Source of the DNA: Penium margaritaceum
Taxonomy: Eukaryota; Streptophyta; Zygnematophyceae; Desmidiales; Peniaceae
Length of the DNA: 64,000 nucleotides
Reading direction: 5' to 3'
NCBI GenBank assembly: GCA_023375785.1
Contig: SZWC01004847.1
Span: forward strand, 101,480 to 165,479
The position numbers and the translations under genes are program-made. Of this stretch, positions 50,401 through 64,000 are shown piece after piece. The notes below the pieces were generated by a model. It saw only the letters and a program-made list of their open reading frames with translations, was not told the origin of the DNA and searched no databases. How positions within the stretch are numbered: the first letter of the stretch is position 1; every line of letters begins with the position of its first letter.

Positions 50401-53242
50401 ACTCGCAACAACTCCCAAAAACTCATAACCACTCGCAACCACATGCAAATACTCGCAACCAATTGCAACCATGCACAACCACTCGCAACCACTCGCAACC
50501 AATCAAAACCAATCGCAACTACTCGAAACCACTTGCAACCACACGCAGCCACTTGTAACCTCTAGCAACCACTTGCAACCACTTGCAAGCACTCGTAACC
50601 ACTCACAAGAACTCGGAACCACTCCCAACTACTCGCAACCACTTGCCACCACTCGCAACCACTCGCAACCACTCGCAACCACTCACATTCACTCGCAACC
50701 ACTCGCAATCACTCCCAACAACTCGCAACCACTCGTAACGACACGCAACCGCTTGCTACTACTCACAACAAATCGCAAACACTTGCAACCACTCTCAACC
50801 ACTCAAAACCACTCGCAACCACTTGCAACCACTCGCAACCACTTGCAACCACTCGTAACCACTCCCAACCTCTCGCAATCACTTGCAACCACTCGCAACC
50901 ACTCACAACAACTTGCAACCACTCGCAACAACTCACAACCACTCGCAACCACTCGCAACAAGTCGCAACCACTCGCAACCAGTGGCAACCACTCGCAATC
51001 ACTCGTAATCACTCGCAACCACTCGCAACCACTAGCATCCACTCCCAACCACTTGCAACCACTCGCAACCACTCGCAACCACTCGCAAGCACTCACAACC
51101 ACTCGTAACCAGTCGCAACCACTCGTAACCACTCTTCACCATTTCAAACCACTTGCAACAAGTGGCAACCACTCACAACCACTCATAACCACTCGCAACT
51201 GCTCGCAACCACTCTTGCAACTTCTCGTAACCACTCGCAACAGCTTGGAACCACTTACAACCACTCGCAACCACTCAACCACTCGCAACCACTCGTAACC
51301 ACTCGCAACCACTTGCAACCACTCCCAGAAACTCGCAAGCACTCGCAACCACTCGCAATTACTTGCAACTACTCGCAGCCACTCACAACTAATCGCAACA
51401 ACTCGCAACCACTCGCAACCAATTGCAACCACTTGCAACCAATCGCAATTACTTGCAACCACTCACAACCACCCACAACCACCTGTAACAACTCGCAACC
51501 ACACGCAACAACCTGTAACCACTGAAAACCACTCATAACCGCACACAACTGCTCGCAACCACTTACAACCACTTGCAACCAATCCCAACAACACGCAAAC
51601 AGTTGCAACCACTTGCAACCACACGCAACCACTCAAAACTACTCACAACCATTCGCAACCACTCGCAACCACTTTCAACCACTCGCAACTACTCGCAACC
51701 ACTTGTACCAACTTGCAACCACTTGCAACCACTTGCAACCACTGGAAATCACTCGCAACAACTCGAAACCACTCGCAACCACTCGTAACCACTTGCAACC
51801 ACTGGCAACCACTCGCAACCACTCGCAACTACTCACAACCACTTGCAAACACTAACAACCACTCCTAACAACTTGCAACCACTCGTAGCCACTCACAACC
51901 GCTCGCAACCACTCAGAACCACTCGCAACAACTCGCAACCATTCGCAACCACTCGTAACGAATTGCAAGCACTTGCAACTACTTAAAACTACTCGCAAGA
52001 ACTCACAACCAATTGCAACCACTCACAACCACTTGCAACCACTCACAACCACTCGCAACCACTCGCAACCACTCGCAACCACTCGCAACCACTCACAACC
52101 ACTTGCAATCACTCGCAACCACTCACAACCACTGGCATACACTTACAACCACTCGCAACTACTCGTAACTACTCGCAACCACTCGAAACCACTTGCAACC
52201 ACTCGCAATTTCTCGCACCTACTTGCAAGCACTCCCAAGCACTCACTACCACTTACAACCACTCGAAACAACTCGCAACCAGACACAACCACTTGCAACC
52301 ACTCGCAACCACTCGGAACCACTCGCAACCACTCACAACCTTTCGCAACCGCTCGTAACCACTCCCAACAATTCGCAACCACTCGTAACCACTTGCAACC
52401 ACTTGCAATCTCTCACAACCACTCGAAACTACTTGCAACAACTCGCAACCACACGTAACCATTTGCAGCTACTTGCCACCACTCGCAACCACTCACATTC
52501 ACTCACATCCACCCGCAACCACTCATAACCACTCGCAACCACACAAAACCACCTGTGATCACTTGCAACCACTCGTAACCACTCGTAACTGCTCACAACC
52601 ACTTACTACCACTCGCGACCACTCGCAACCACTAGCATCCAATTGCAACCACTTGGTACCACTCCCAACCACTCAAAACTACTCACAACCACTCGCAACC
52701 ACTTGCAACCACTTGCAACCACTCGCAACCACACACAACCACATGCAATCACTTGCAACCACTCGCAACCACTCGCAACCATTTGCAATCACTCGCAACC
52801 AATAGCAACCACTCGCGACCACTCAGAACCACTCGCAGCCACTCGCACGAATTTGCAACCACTGGCAACCACTCGCAATGACTCCTATCAACTCGCAACC
52901 ACTCGTAACCACTAGGAATCACTCACAACCACTCCGATCCACATGCAACCACTCACATCCACTAGCAATCACTAGGAACCAGTCACAACCACTCGCAACC
53001 ACTCGCAACCACTCGCAACCACTCACAACCACTTGCAACCACTCGCAACAACTCACAACCACTTGCAACTATCCGCAACCACTTGCAACATCTCGCAACC
53101 ACTGGCAACCACTCTAAACCACTCGGAACCATTTGCAACAACTCACAACCACTTGCAACCACTAACATCCACTCGCAACCACTCGCAACCACTCACAACC
53201 ACTCGCAACCACTCGCAACCACTCATAACCACTCGCAACCAC
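47454..53242. repeat. Decamer tandem array, segment 2 (CGCAACCACT)n
   Basis: About 580 units of the decamer with frequent substitutions and rare 1-5 bp indels (for example near 48640, 51214 and 51277). Segments recur at long range, for example around 50261 and 53805. No gene is supported. Confidence 0.97.
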
Positions 53243-53470
53243 NNNNNNNNNNNNNNNNNNNNNNNNNNNNNNNNNNNNNNNNNNNNNNNNNNNNNNNNNN
53301 NNNNNNNNNNNNNNNNNNNNNNNNNNNNNNNNNNNNNNNNNNNNNNNNNNNNNNNNNNNNNNNNNNNNNNNNNNNNNNNNNNNNNNNNNNNNNNNNNNNN
53401 NNNNNNNNNNNNNNNNNNNNNNNNNNNNNNNNNNNNNNNNNNNNNNNNNNNNNNNNNNNNNNNNNNNNNN
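53243..53470. other. Assembly gap (228 N) in the decamer array
   Basis: Run of N. The last ~35 bases before it (aaccactcgcaaccactcat then aaccactcgcaaccac) recur directly after it, so the true gap size is uncertain and could be nil. Confidence 0.95.
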
Positions 53471-54990
53471 AACCACTCGCAACCACTCATAACCACTCGC
53501 AACCACACACAACCACTAGCAACCACTCGCAACCACTAACAACCACTCCCAACCACTTGCAACCACTTGAAAGCACTGGTTACCACTCGCAACCACTCCC
53601 AACTACTCCCAACCACTTGCAACCAATCACAACCACTCGCAACCACTCGCAACCACACACATCCACTTGCAACTACTCGCAACCACTTGCAAGCACTCGC
53701 AACCACTCGTTACCACTCACAACCACTCGCAAGAAATCGCAACCACTCGCAACCACTTGCAACCATACGCAACCACTCACAACCATTCATAACCACTCGC
53801 AACTATACAAAACCACTCACAACCACCCGAAACCAATTGCAACCACTTGGAACCACTCACAACCACTTGCAACCACTCGCAACCACTTGTGACACTCGCG
53901 CCCACTTGCAACCACAGGCAACTAATCAAAACCACTCGCAACAACTCGCAACAACTCCCAACCACTCGCAACCACTTGCAAACACTCCCAACCAATTTCC
54001 ACCATGCACAACCACTCGCAATCACTCGCAACCACTCACACCCACTCGCAACTACTAAGAACCACTAGGAACCACTCACAGCCACTTGTGACCACTGGCA
54101 ACCACTCACAACCACTTGCAACCACTCCCAACCACTCGTAACCACTCAAAACCACTCGCAACCCCTTGCAACCACTTGCAACCGCTTGCAACAACTCGCA
54201 TACACTCGCAACCACTCACAACCACTCGAAACTACTTGCAACCACTCACAACCACTCGCAACCACTCACAACCACTCGCAACCTCTCGCAATTACTTGCA
54301 ACCACTCGCAACCACTCACAACCACTCACAACCACTCGCAACCAATCGCAACCACTCACAACCACTCACAACCACTCGCAACCAATCGCAACCACTCACA
54401 ACCACTCGTAATCACTCGCAACCACTCGTAACCACTGGCATCCACTCCCAACCACTTCTAACCACTCGCAACCACTCGCAAGCACTCACAACCACTCGTA
54501 ACCACTCGCAACCACTCGTAACAACTCTTAACCACTTGCAACCACTTACAATGAGTTGCAACTACTCACAACCACTCGTACCCACTCCTAACCACTCGCA
54601 ACCACTCGCAACCACTCGCAACCACTTGTAACCACTCACAACAACATGCAACCACTTACAACCACTCGCAACCACTCAACCACTCCCAACCACTTGCAAC
54701 CACTCACAACTACTCGCACAACTTGCAACAACTTGCAACCACTCGCAACCACTCGAAATCACTCGCAACCACTCGCATCTACTTACAACCACTCAAAACC
54801 AATGGGAACCACTCGAAACTATTTGCAACCACTTGCAACCTCTTGCAACCACTCGGAACCACTCCCAACAACTCGCAACCACTTGTAACCACTCGCAACC
54901 ACTCGCATCTCTTGCCACCACTCGCAACTACTTGCAACCATCCTCAACCACTCGCAACCACTCGCAACCACTTGCAACCCCTCCCAACCA

Positions 54991-55170
54991 CTCACAACCA
55001 CTCACAAACACTCGCAACCACTCGCAACCATTCGCAACCACTCGCAACCACTTTCAACTACTTACGACCACTCGCAACCACTCACAACCACTCACAAACA
55101 CTCGCAACCACTCGCAACCATTCGCAACCACTCGCAACCACTTTCAACTACTTACGACCACTCGCAACCA
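54991..55170. repeat. 90-bp direct duplication within the decamer array
   Basis: Nine decamers including the rare variants ctcacaaaca, ctttcaacta and cttacgacca occur at 54991-55080 and again, apparently identical, at 55081-55170. Confidence 0.9.
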
Positions 55171-57320
55171 CTCGCAACCATTTGCAATCACTCGCAACCA
55201 ATCGCAACCACTTGCAACCACTCGGAACTGCTCGCAACCACTCGCAATGATTTGCAACCCCTCGCAACCACTCGCAATCACTCCTAACAACTCGCAACCA
55301 CTCGTAACCACTAGGAATCACTCACAACCACTCGGATCCACGTGCAACCACTCACAACCACTAGCAATCACTAGCAAGAACTCACAACCCCTCGCAGCCA
55401 CTCACAACCACTTGCAACCACTCGCGACGATTCACAACCGCTTGCAACCACTCTCAACCACTTGCAACATCTCGCAACCACTTGCAACTACTCTAAACCA
55501 ATCACAACCATTTGCAATCACTCGCAACCACTTGCAACCACTCACATCCACTCGCAACCACTCGCAACCACTCACAACCACTCGCAACCACTCGCAACCA
55601 CTCGCAACCACTCATAACCACTCACAACAACTCACAACCACTCCCAACCACTCGCAACCACTCGCAACCACTGCCAACCACTCGCAACCACTCTCAACAA
55701 CTCGCAACCACTCGCAACTACTCCCAGCCACTCGCAACCACTCGCAATCACTTGCAACCACTCCCGACCCATTGCAACCACTTGCAACAAATCAAAACCA
55801 CTCGCAACCACTCGGAACCACTCGTTACCACTCACAACCACTTGCAACCATACGCAACCACTCGCAACCATTCGCAACCACTCGCAACTATACAAAACCA
55901 CTCACAACCACTCACAACCACCCACAACCAATTGCAACCACTTGCAACCACTCACAACCACTTGCAACCACTTGCAACCACTTGTGACACTGGCAACCAC
56001 TCAAAACCACTATCAACCACTCATAACCACTCGTAACCACTTAGAACACCTTGCAACAACTTCCAACCACTCACAACCACTCACAACCACTCGCAACCAC
56101 ACACAACCACTCGTAACCACTCGCAACAACTCGTAAAAACTCTTAACCACTTGAAACCACTCGCAACCACTCGCATCTACTTACAACCACTCAAAACCAA
56201 TCGGAACCACTCGAAACTATTCGCAACCACTTGCAACCTCTCGCAACCACTTCGAACCAATCCCAACAACTCGCAACCACTTGTGACCACTCGCAACCAC
56301 TTGCATCTCTTGCCACCACTCGCAACTACTTGCAACCACTCTCAACCACTCACAACCACTCGCAACCAATTCCAACCCTTCCCAACTACTCACAACCACT
56401 CACAACCACTCGCAACCACTCGCAACCATTCGCAACCACTCACAACCACTTTCAACCACTTACAACCACTCGCAACCACTCGCAACCAATTGCAACCACT
56501 CCGAACCACCCACAACCACTCACAACCACTCCCAACCACTCACAGTCACTCGCAACCACTCGCAACCACTTTAAACCACTTGCAACCACTCGCAACCACA
56601 CGCAACCAATTACAATCATTCGTAACCATTCACAACTTCTCGTAACCACAAGAAACCACTCACAACAACTCACAACCACTCCCAACCACTCACAAGCACT
56701 TGTAATCACTTGTAACCACTCATAACAACTTGCAACCACTTGAAAGAAACTCGTAACCACTCAAAACAACTTGCAGCCAGTCGCAACCACTCGTAACCAC
56801 TCGCAACCACTCGCAACCATTGGCAACCACTTGCAGCCACTCACCATTAGTCGCAACCAGTAAACCACTTGTTACCACTCACAACCACTTACAACCACTC
56901 ACAAACCACACACAACCACTTGCAACAACTTACAACCACTGACAACCAGACACAACCACCCACAAAAACTCGCAATCACTCACAACCACTCACAACCACT
57001 CACAATCACTCACAACCACTCGCAACCACTCACAACCACTCGCAACCACTCACAACCACTCACGACCACTCGCGGCCACTCGCAACCACTCGGAACCACT
57101 CGCAACCAATCACAACCAATTGTAAACTCTGGCAACCACTCGTAACCCCTCGCAACCCCGCCTTAAATCTTGCAACCACTCAGAGCCACTTACAACCACT
57201 CACGACCACTCGCAACTACTAGATCCCATTCGCAACCACTTGCAACCACTCGCAACCACTCACAACCACTCCCAGCCACTTGCAACCACTCGCAACCACT
57301 CGCAACCACTCGTAACCACT

Positions 57321-57520
57321 CGCAACCACTCGCAGCCACTCACAACCACTCGCAACCATTCACAACCACTCGCAACCACTCGGAACCACTCGCAACCACT
57401 CGCAGCCACTCACAACCACTCGCAACCATTCACAACCACTCGCAACCACTCGGAACCACTCGCAACCACTCGCAGCCACTCACAACCACTCGCAACCATT
57501 CACAACCACTCGCAACCACT
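57321..57520. repeat. 70-bp seven-decamer higher-order repeat, ~2.9 copies
   Basis: Seven decamers with the pattern cgcaaccact, cgcagccact, cacaaccact, cgcaaccatt, cacaaccact, cgcaaccact, cggaaccact repeat at 57321, 57391 and 57461 without change until the last unit. Confidence 0.9.
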
Positions 57521-60500
57521 CACAACCACTTGCAACCACTCGCAACCACTCGTAACCACTCGCAACCAATCACAACCACTTGCAACCACTCGTAACCACT
57601 TGCAACCACTCGCAACTACTCGCAACCACTCGCAACCACTCGCAATCACTTGCAATCACTGGCAAGCACTCACAACCACTCACAACCACTGGCAACAACT
57701 TGCAACAACTCCCAAGCACTCGCAACCATTGGCAGCCACTCACAACCACTCGCAACCTCTCACAACCACTTGCAACCACTCACAACAACTCGCAATATCT
57801 TGCAACCACTCCCAACCACTCGCAACCACTCGCAACCACACGCAACAACCTATAACCACTTGTAACCACTTGTGATCACTCGCAACCACTGGCAACCACT
57901 CGCAACCACTAGCAACCACTCACAAGAACTTGCAAGCACTCGCAACAACTCTCAACCAATTGCAGCTACTTGCAACTACTCTCTACCAGTTGTAACCACC
58001 TCGAATCACTCGCAATCACTCGTAACCACTTGCAGCCACTCGGAACCACTCGCAACCATTCGCAACCACTCGTAACCACACGCAACCACTTGTAACAACT
58101 CGCAACCATTCCCACCCACTCGGAATCACTCGCAGCCAATGGCAACCAGTTGCAACCACTCGCAACCACTTGCAACCACTTACAACTACTCGCAACCACT
58201 CGCAACCACTCGCAACCACTGGAAACCACTCGCAACCAATCGCAACGACTCGCAACCACTCACAACGGCTCGCAACCACTCGCAACCACTCGCAACCACT
58301 TGCAACCACTTGCAACCACCCACAATCACTTGCAACCACTCGCAACCACTCGCAACCACTTGCAACTTCTCCTTACCACTCACAACCACTCGTAACCACT
58401 GGAAACCACTTGCAAGAACTCGGAACACTCGCAACCACTTACAACCACTCACAACCTCTCGCTACCACTTGCAACCACTCAAAATCACTTACAACCATCC
58501 GCAACCACTCACAACCACTCACAACCACTTGCAACCACACAAAACAACTCCCAATAATGCACAACCACTTCAAACCACACAAAACCACTCGCAATCACTC
58601 ACAACCACTTGCAACCACTTTGAACCACTCGCAACTAATCGCAACCACTCGCAACCACTCGCAACCACTCGCAATCACTCGCAACCACTTGGAACCACAC
58701 GCAACCACTTGTAACCACTTACAACCACTCGTAATCACTGAAAACCGCTTGGAACCACTGGCCACCACTCGCACCCTCTCGCAACCACTCGCAACCACTT
58801 GCAACTACTCACAACCACTCGCAACCGCTCCAACCTCTTGCAACCACTCGCAAGGACTGGCAACCACTTGCAACCAGTCACAACCAATTGGAACCAATCG
58901 CAACCATTCACAACCACTAGCAACCACTCGGAACACCTCACAACCACTGGCTACCATTTGCAGCAACTTGCAACCACTCGCAACTACTAGCAGCCGATGG
59001 CAACCACTCATAATGCTTACAACCACTCACAACCACTCGCCAAATCTCACAATCACTCGCAACCACTTGCAACCACTCGCAACCACTTGGAACCACTCAC
59101 AATCACTTGCACCTATTGGCAACCACTTCCAACCGATGGCAACCACTCACAACCTCTCACAATAACTCGGAACCACTAGCAACCACTCGCAACCAGTCGC
59201 AACCACTCGTAACCACTTTCACCCACTCGCAACCACTCGCAACCACTGGCAACCACTTGCAACCACTTCCAACCACTCACAACCACTCACAACCAATCGC
59301 AGCCACTCGCAACCACTCCCAACCACTTGCAACAACTCGCAATAACTCACAACCACTCAAACACACTTGCATGTACTTGCAACCACTTGCAACCAATCAC
59401 AACCACTCACACAACTTACAGCTACTCACAACCACTCAAAACCACTCGCAAGGACTAGGAACCACTTGCAACCACTGGCAATCACTCGCAATCACTCCCA
59501 ATCACTTGAAATTACTCGAACCACTCGTAAGCACTTACCACCACTTGCAACCACTAGCAACCACTCAAAACTACTTGCAACCTCTCACAACCACTTGCAA
59601 CCGCTCGCAACCACTCACAACCACTGAGAACCCCTTACAACTACTCGCAACCACTCCTAATCACTTGCAACCACCAAAAATCAATCGTGACAACTCGCAA
59701 CCACTCCCAACAAAAAACAATCACTTGCAATCACTCACAACCACTCGCAACCACTTGCAACCACTTGCAATCAATCGCAACTTCTCGCAACCACTCGCAT
59801 CCACTCCTAACCACTTACAACCACTACCTACGATACGCAACCACTTGTAACCACTTTCAACCACTCGTAACCACTCACAACCGCTCGCAACCACTGGCCA
59901 CCACTCACAACGACTTGCAATGACTCACAATCACTTGGAACCATATGCAACCACTCGCAACCACTCGCAACCACTTGGGACCACTCGCAACTACTCGCAA
60001 CGATTTGCAACCACTCACAACCAATCGCAACCACTCGCAACCACTCCCACTTACTCGCAACCACTTGTAACCACTTGCAACCACTCGCAACCAACTAGAA
60101 CTACTCGGAAACCCTGGTGACCACTCTCTACCACTTGCAACCACTCGAAACCACATGCAACCACCCCCAACCACTAGCAACCAATCGCAACCAATTACAA
60201 TGACTGGCAACCACTCGCAACCACTCGCAACCACTCACAACCACTCACAACCAATTGCATCCACTTATAACAACTTGCAACCACTTGCAACCACTCACAA
60301 CCAAGCACAACCACTGGCAACCACTCGCAACCACTCACAACCACTTGCAACCACTCGCAACTACTCACAACAACTCACAACCAATCGCAACCACTGGCAA
60401 CCTTTCGCAACCATTAGCAATCACTCACAATGACCTCCATCCGCTCGCAACCACTGGCAACCACTCGTAACCACTCGCAACCACTCACAACCACTTGGAA

Positions 60501-63500
60501 CCACTCGCAACCACTTGCAACCACACGCAACCACTCGTAACCACTTGCAACCACTTTGACCACTGCCGGCCACTCACAACCGCTCATAACCACTTGCAAC
60601 CACTCACAGCAACTCACAACCACTCACAACCACTTGCAACCACTCGCAACCAGTTGCAACCACACGCAACCACTCGCAATCACTTGCAACCACTTGAAAC
60701 CACTTGCAACCACTCGCAACCACTCACAACCTCTTGCAACCACTCTTAACAACTGGCAACCACCTGCAACCAGTCATGAATTCTTGCAAGCACTCGCAAC
60801 CGCTCGCAAACACTGGCAACCACTCGTAACCACTCGCAACCACTCTCAACCAGTCACAACCTCTCACAACCACTCATAACAACTGGCAACCACTTGCAAC
60901 CACTCGTAACTTCTCGCAACTACTTGCAACCGCTCCCAACCAGTGGCAACCACTCCCAATCAATCACAACCAATCGCAACCACTCGCAAACACTCGCAAC
61001 CACTTGCAACCACTCGTAACCACTTGCAACCACTTCCAACCGCTCGTAACCACTTCCAAACACTCGCAAATACTTGCAAGCAATCGCAACCACTTGCAAC
61101 CACTCGCAACCACTTGCTCCCATTGGCAACCATTTGCAACCACTCAGAAAAACTTGCAACCAATCTCAACCACCTGGATATAATTGGAGCCATTTGAAAC
61201 CACTCCTTACCACTCGCAACCACTCACAACCACTGACAACCACTTGCAAGCACTCGCAACCACTCATAACCACTCAAAAGAACTCACAACCATTTGCAAC
61301 CACTTATAACCATTCGCAGCCACTTGTAACCACTTGCAACGAGTCCCAACCACTCGCAACCACTCCCAACAACTCGCAAACACTTGAAACCAGATGCAAC
61401 CACTCGCAACCACTCACAACCATTTCCAGCTACTCGCAATCACTCGCAACCACTGGCAACTACTCGCAACCGCTCGCAACCATTTGCAACCACTTGAAAC
61501 CACTTGCAACCACTCACAACCACTCGCAACCAGTGGCAACCACTCGCAACCACTTGCAACCACTCAAATCCACTTGCAACACATCAAACCACTCACAACC
61601 ACTCGCAACCACTCACAACCACTTACAACCACTTGCAACTGCTCGCAATCACTCGTCACCACTCGTAGCTACTTGCAACCACTTGTAACCACTAGCAACC
61701 ACTCGTAACCACTTTCAACCGCTCGCAACCACTCGCAACCACTCGCAATCTCTTGCCACTACTCGCAACCACTCGCAACCACCCGTGACCACTCGCAACC
61801 ACTCGCAACCACTCGCAACCACTTGCAGCCACTCGCAACCACTTGCAACCACTCGCAACCACTCGCAACCACTCGCAGCCACTCGCAACCACTTGCAACC
61901 AATCGCAACCACTCGCAACCACTTGCAACCACTCGCAACCACTCGCAACCACCCGTGACCACTCGCAACCACTCGCAACCACTCGCAACCACTTGCAGCC
62001 ACTCGCAACCACTTGCAACCAATCGCAACCACTCGCAGCCACATGCAACCACTTGTAACCACTCGTAACAACTCGCAACCACTCACAACCACTCGCAGCC
62101 ACTGGCAACCACTCGCATTCACTCGCAAACACTCGGAATCCCTTACAACCACTGGCTACCACTTGTAACCACTTGCAACTACTTGCGACCACTTGCAAAC
62201 ACTCACAACCACTCGCAACCACTCGCAACGAATCGCAGCCACTCCCAACCACTCGCATCCACTCGCAACTACTCGCAACGACTCGCAACCACTAGCAACC
62301 ACTTGCAACCACTCCAAACCACTGGCGACCACTTGCATCTACTCCCAACCACTACCAAACACTTGCAACCACTCGCAACATCTTTTAACCACTCGCAACC
62401 ACTTGCAGCCACTCCCAACAACTTGTAACCACTTACAACCACTCGTAACCACTCGCAACCACTCGCAACCACTCGGAACCACTTGTAATCACTCGAAAAC
62501 ACTTGAAACCTCTTACAACCACTTGCAACCAGTCGCAATCAGTCAAAACAACTCCCAACCACTTACAACCACTCCTTACCACTCGCAACCACTCCCAACA
62601 ACTCGCAACCACGGGCAACCACTAGCAACCACTCGCAACCACTCACAACCACTTGCAAACACACGTTACCACTTGCAACCAGTCACAACCACTTGCAAGC
62701 ACCCGCAAAGACTCCTTACAAATCGCAACCACTACCAACCACTCACAACCACTAACATCCACTTGAAACCACTCGCAACCACTCGTAACCACTTGCAACC
62801 ACTTCTAGCCACTCAAATCCACTCGCAACCACTCGCAACCACTTCCAAGCACTCGCAAACACTTGCAAGCAATCGCAACCACTTGCAACCATTTGCAGCC
62901 ATTCACAACCACCTACAACCACTCGCAAGAACTTGCAATAATTCGCAACAACTCGCAACCAATTACAACCACCTGGAAACACTTGTAGCCACATGCAACC
63001 ATTCGTAACCACTTGTTATCACACACAACCACTCACAACCAAATCCAAGCACTCGCAACCACTCTTAATCACTCAAAACCAGTCACAACCACTTGCCACC
63101 ACTCATAACCATTTGCCACCACTCGTAACCACTTGCAATGAGTCCCAACCACTGCCAACCACACCCAACCACTCGCAACCACTCCCAACCACTCCCAACA
63201 ACACGCAACCACTCGCAACAACTCACAACAACTTGTAAGCACTTGCAACCACTCGTAACCACTCGCAACAACTCACAACCATTTGCAGCTACTCGCAATC
63301 ACTCGCAACCACAGGCAATCACTCAAAACCACTCACAACCACTCGCTACCACTCGCAACCACTCGCAACCACTTGCACCCATGCAAAACCACGTGCAACC
63401 ACTCGCAACCACTCGCAACACACAAAACCACTTGTAACAACTCAAAACAACTTAGAACCACTTGCAAATGCTCGCAATCACTTGAAACCACTCGCAACTA

Positions 63501-64000
63501 CTCACCACCGCACGCAACCACTTGTAACCACTTGCAACCACTCGTAACCACTTTGAACAGCTCACAACCACAGGCAACCACTCGCAATCTCTTGCAACCA
63601 CTTGCAACCACTCGCAACCACTCGCAAGCACTCGCAACCACTCCTAACCACTCGCATCCACTCGCAACCACTCGCAATCACTTGCAACCACTCGCGAGCA
63701 GTGAGAACCCGTGACAACCACAACTACCAGTTTTAACCAATCGCAACCAATCACTACCACTGACAACCACTTGCAACCACTTGCAACCATTTGCAACCAC
63801 TTACAACCATTTGCAACCACTCGCAACCACTCGCAACCACTCGCAACTACTCGCAACCACTTGCAACTACTTGCAAGCACCCGCAACCACTCACAACCAC
63901 TCGCAACCACTCGCAACCTCTCGCAACCAATGGCAAGCACTTGCAACTACTCGCAACCACTAGCAACAACTCGCAACCACTCGCAACCACTCGCAACCAC

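Larger units (their letters stand above)
53471..64000. repeat. Decamer tandem array, segment 3 (CGCAACCACT)n, runs off window
   Basis: About 1,050 decamer units to the window end, with no unrelated insertion. It contains recent local duplications: 90 bp at 54991-55080/55081-55170, 70 bp at 57321-57520 and a ~170-bp step at 61781/61951. No gene is supported. Confidence 0.97.

Noticed and set aside
45864-63963. Long open frames on both strands of the decamer array (up to 384 residues)
   Set aside because: A stop-free 10-bp unit gives open frames everywhere; all are the same ten-residue cycle and carry no gene signal.
45545-64000. CRISPR array
   Set aside because: No repeat-spacer alternation; contiguous 10-bp tandem units in a eukaryotic context.
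45545-64000. Telomere repeat
   Set aside because: The unit CGCAACCACT is not a known telomere repeat type and is heavily mutated; it lies internal to other repeats on the left and has no terminal structure in view.

Overview
The window is almost wholly repetitive eukaryotic DNA with no host gene that I can support. The organism is unknown. Three things point to a plant-lineage nuclear genome (land plant or green alga): Ty1-copia-type LTR elements with a primer-binding site TGGTATCAGAGC matching the 3' end of initiator-methionine tRNA, a BED/DUF659/HATC hAT transposase, and a ~191-bp satellite. This is an inference, not an identification.

Layout. 1-147 holds a tRNA-like SINE head on the minus strand. 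From 148 to 43422 the base layer is one tandem satellite with a ~191-bp monomer. It is ordered as a six-monomer higher-order repeat (types A-B-C-D-E-F, ~1,146 bp). This array is interrupted by a ~4.1-kb hAT transposon (2221-6319) with a damaged transposase, by a complete LTR element (6505-10261), and by a second LTR element with a truncated 3' LTR (35868-38915). The order D|hAT|E|LTR1|F is kept across the first two insertions, so they landed in a pre-formed array. A third LTR element, minus strand and lacking its 5' end (43423-45544), separates the satellite from a second tandem domain. That domain is a decamer array, consensus CGCAACCACT, running from 45545 to the window end. It is interrupted once by a ~0.94-kb non-autonomous hAT element (46511-47453) and once by a gap.

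The three LTR elements form one non-autonomous family: LTR, PBS, a C/T-rich spacer with five evenly placed CACGTG repeats, a short Gag-like ORF, then directly PPT and LTR, with no pol. In all three an inverted repeat folds the PPT/LTR junction into a loop, with different stem sequences that still pair. The conserved spacing of the CACGTG units and this hairpin are the most unusual signals here.

Two local duplications (around 3273 and around 42629-42668) look like assembly artefacts, because identical or nearly identical sequence sits on both sides of N characters. The many open frames in the satellite and decamer arrays are by-products of low stop-codon content, not genes.
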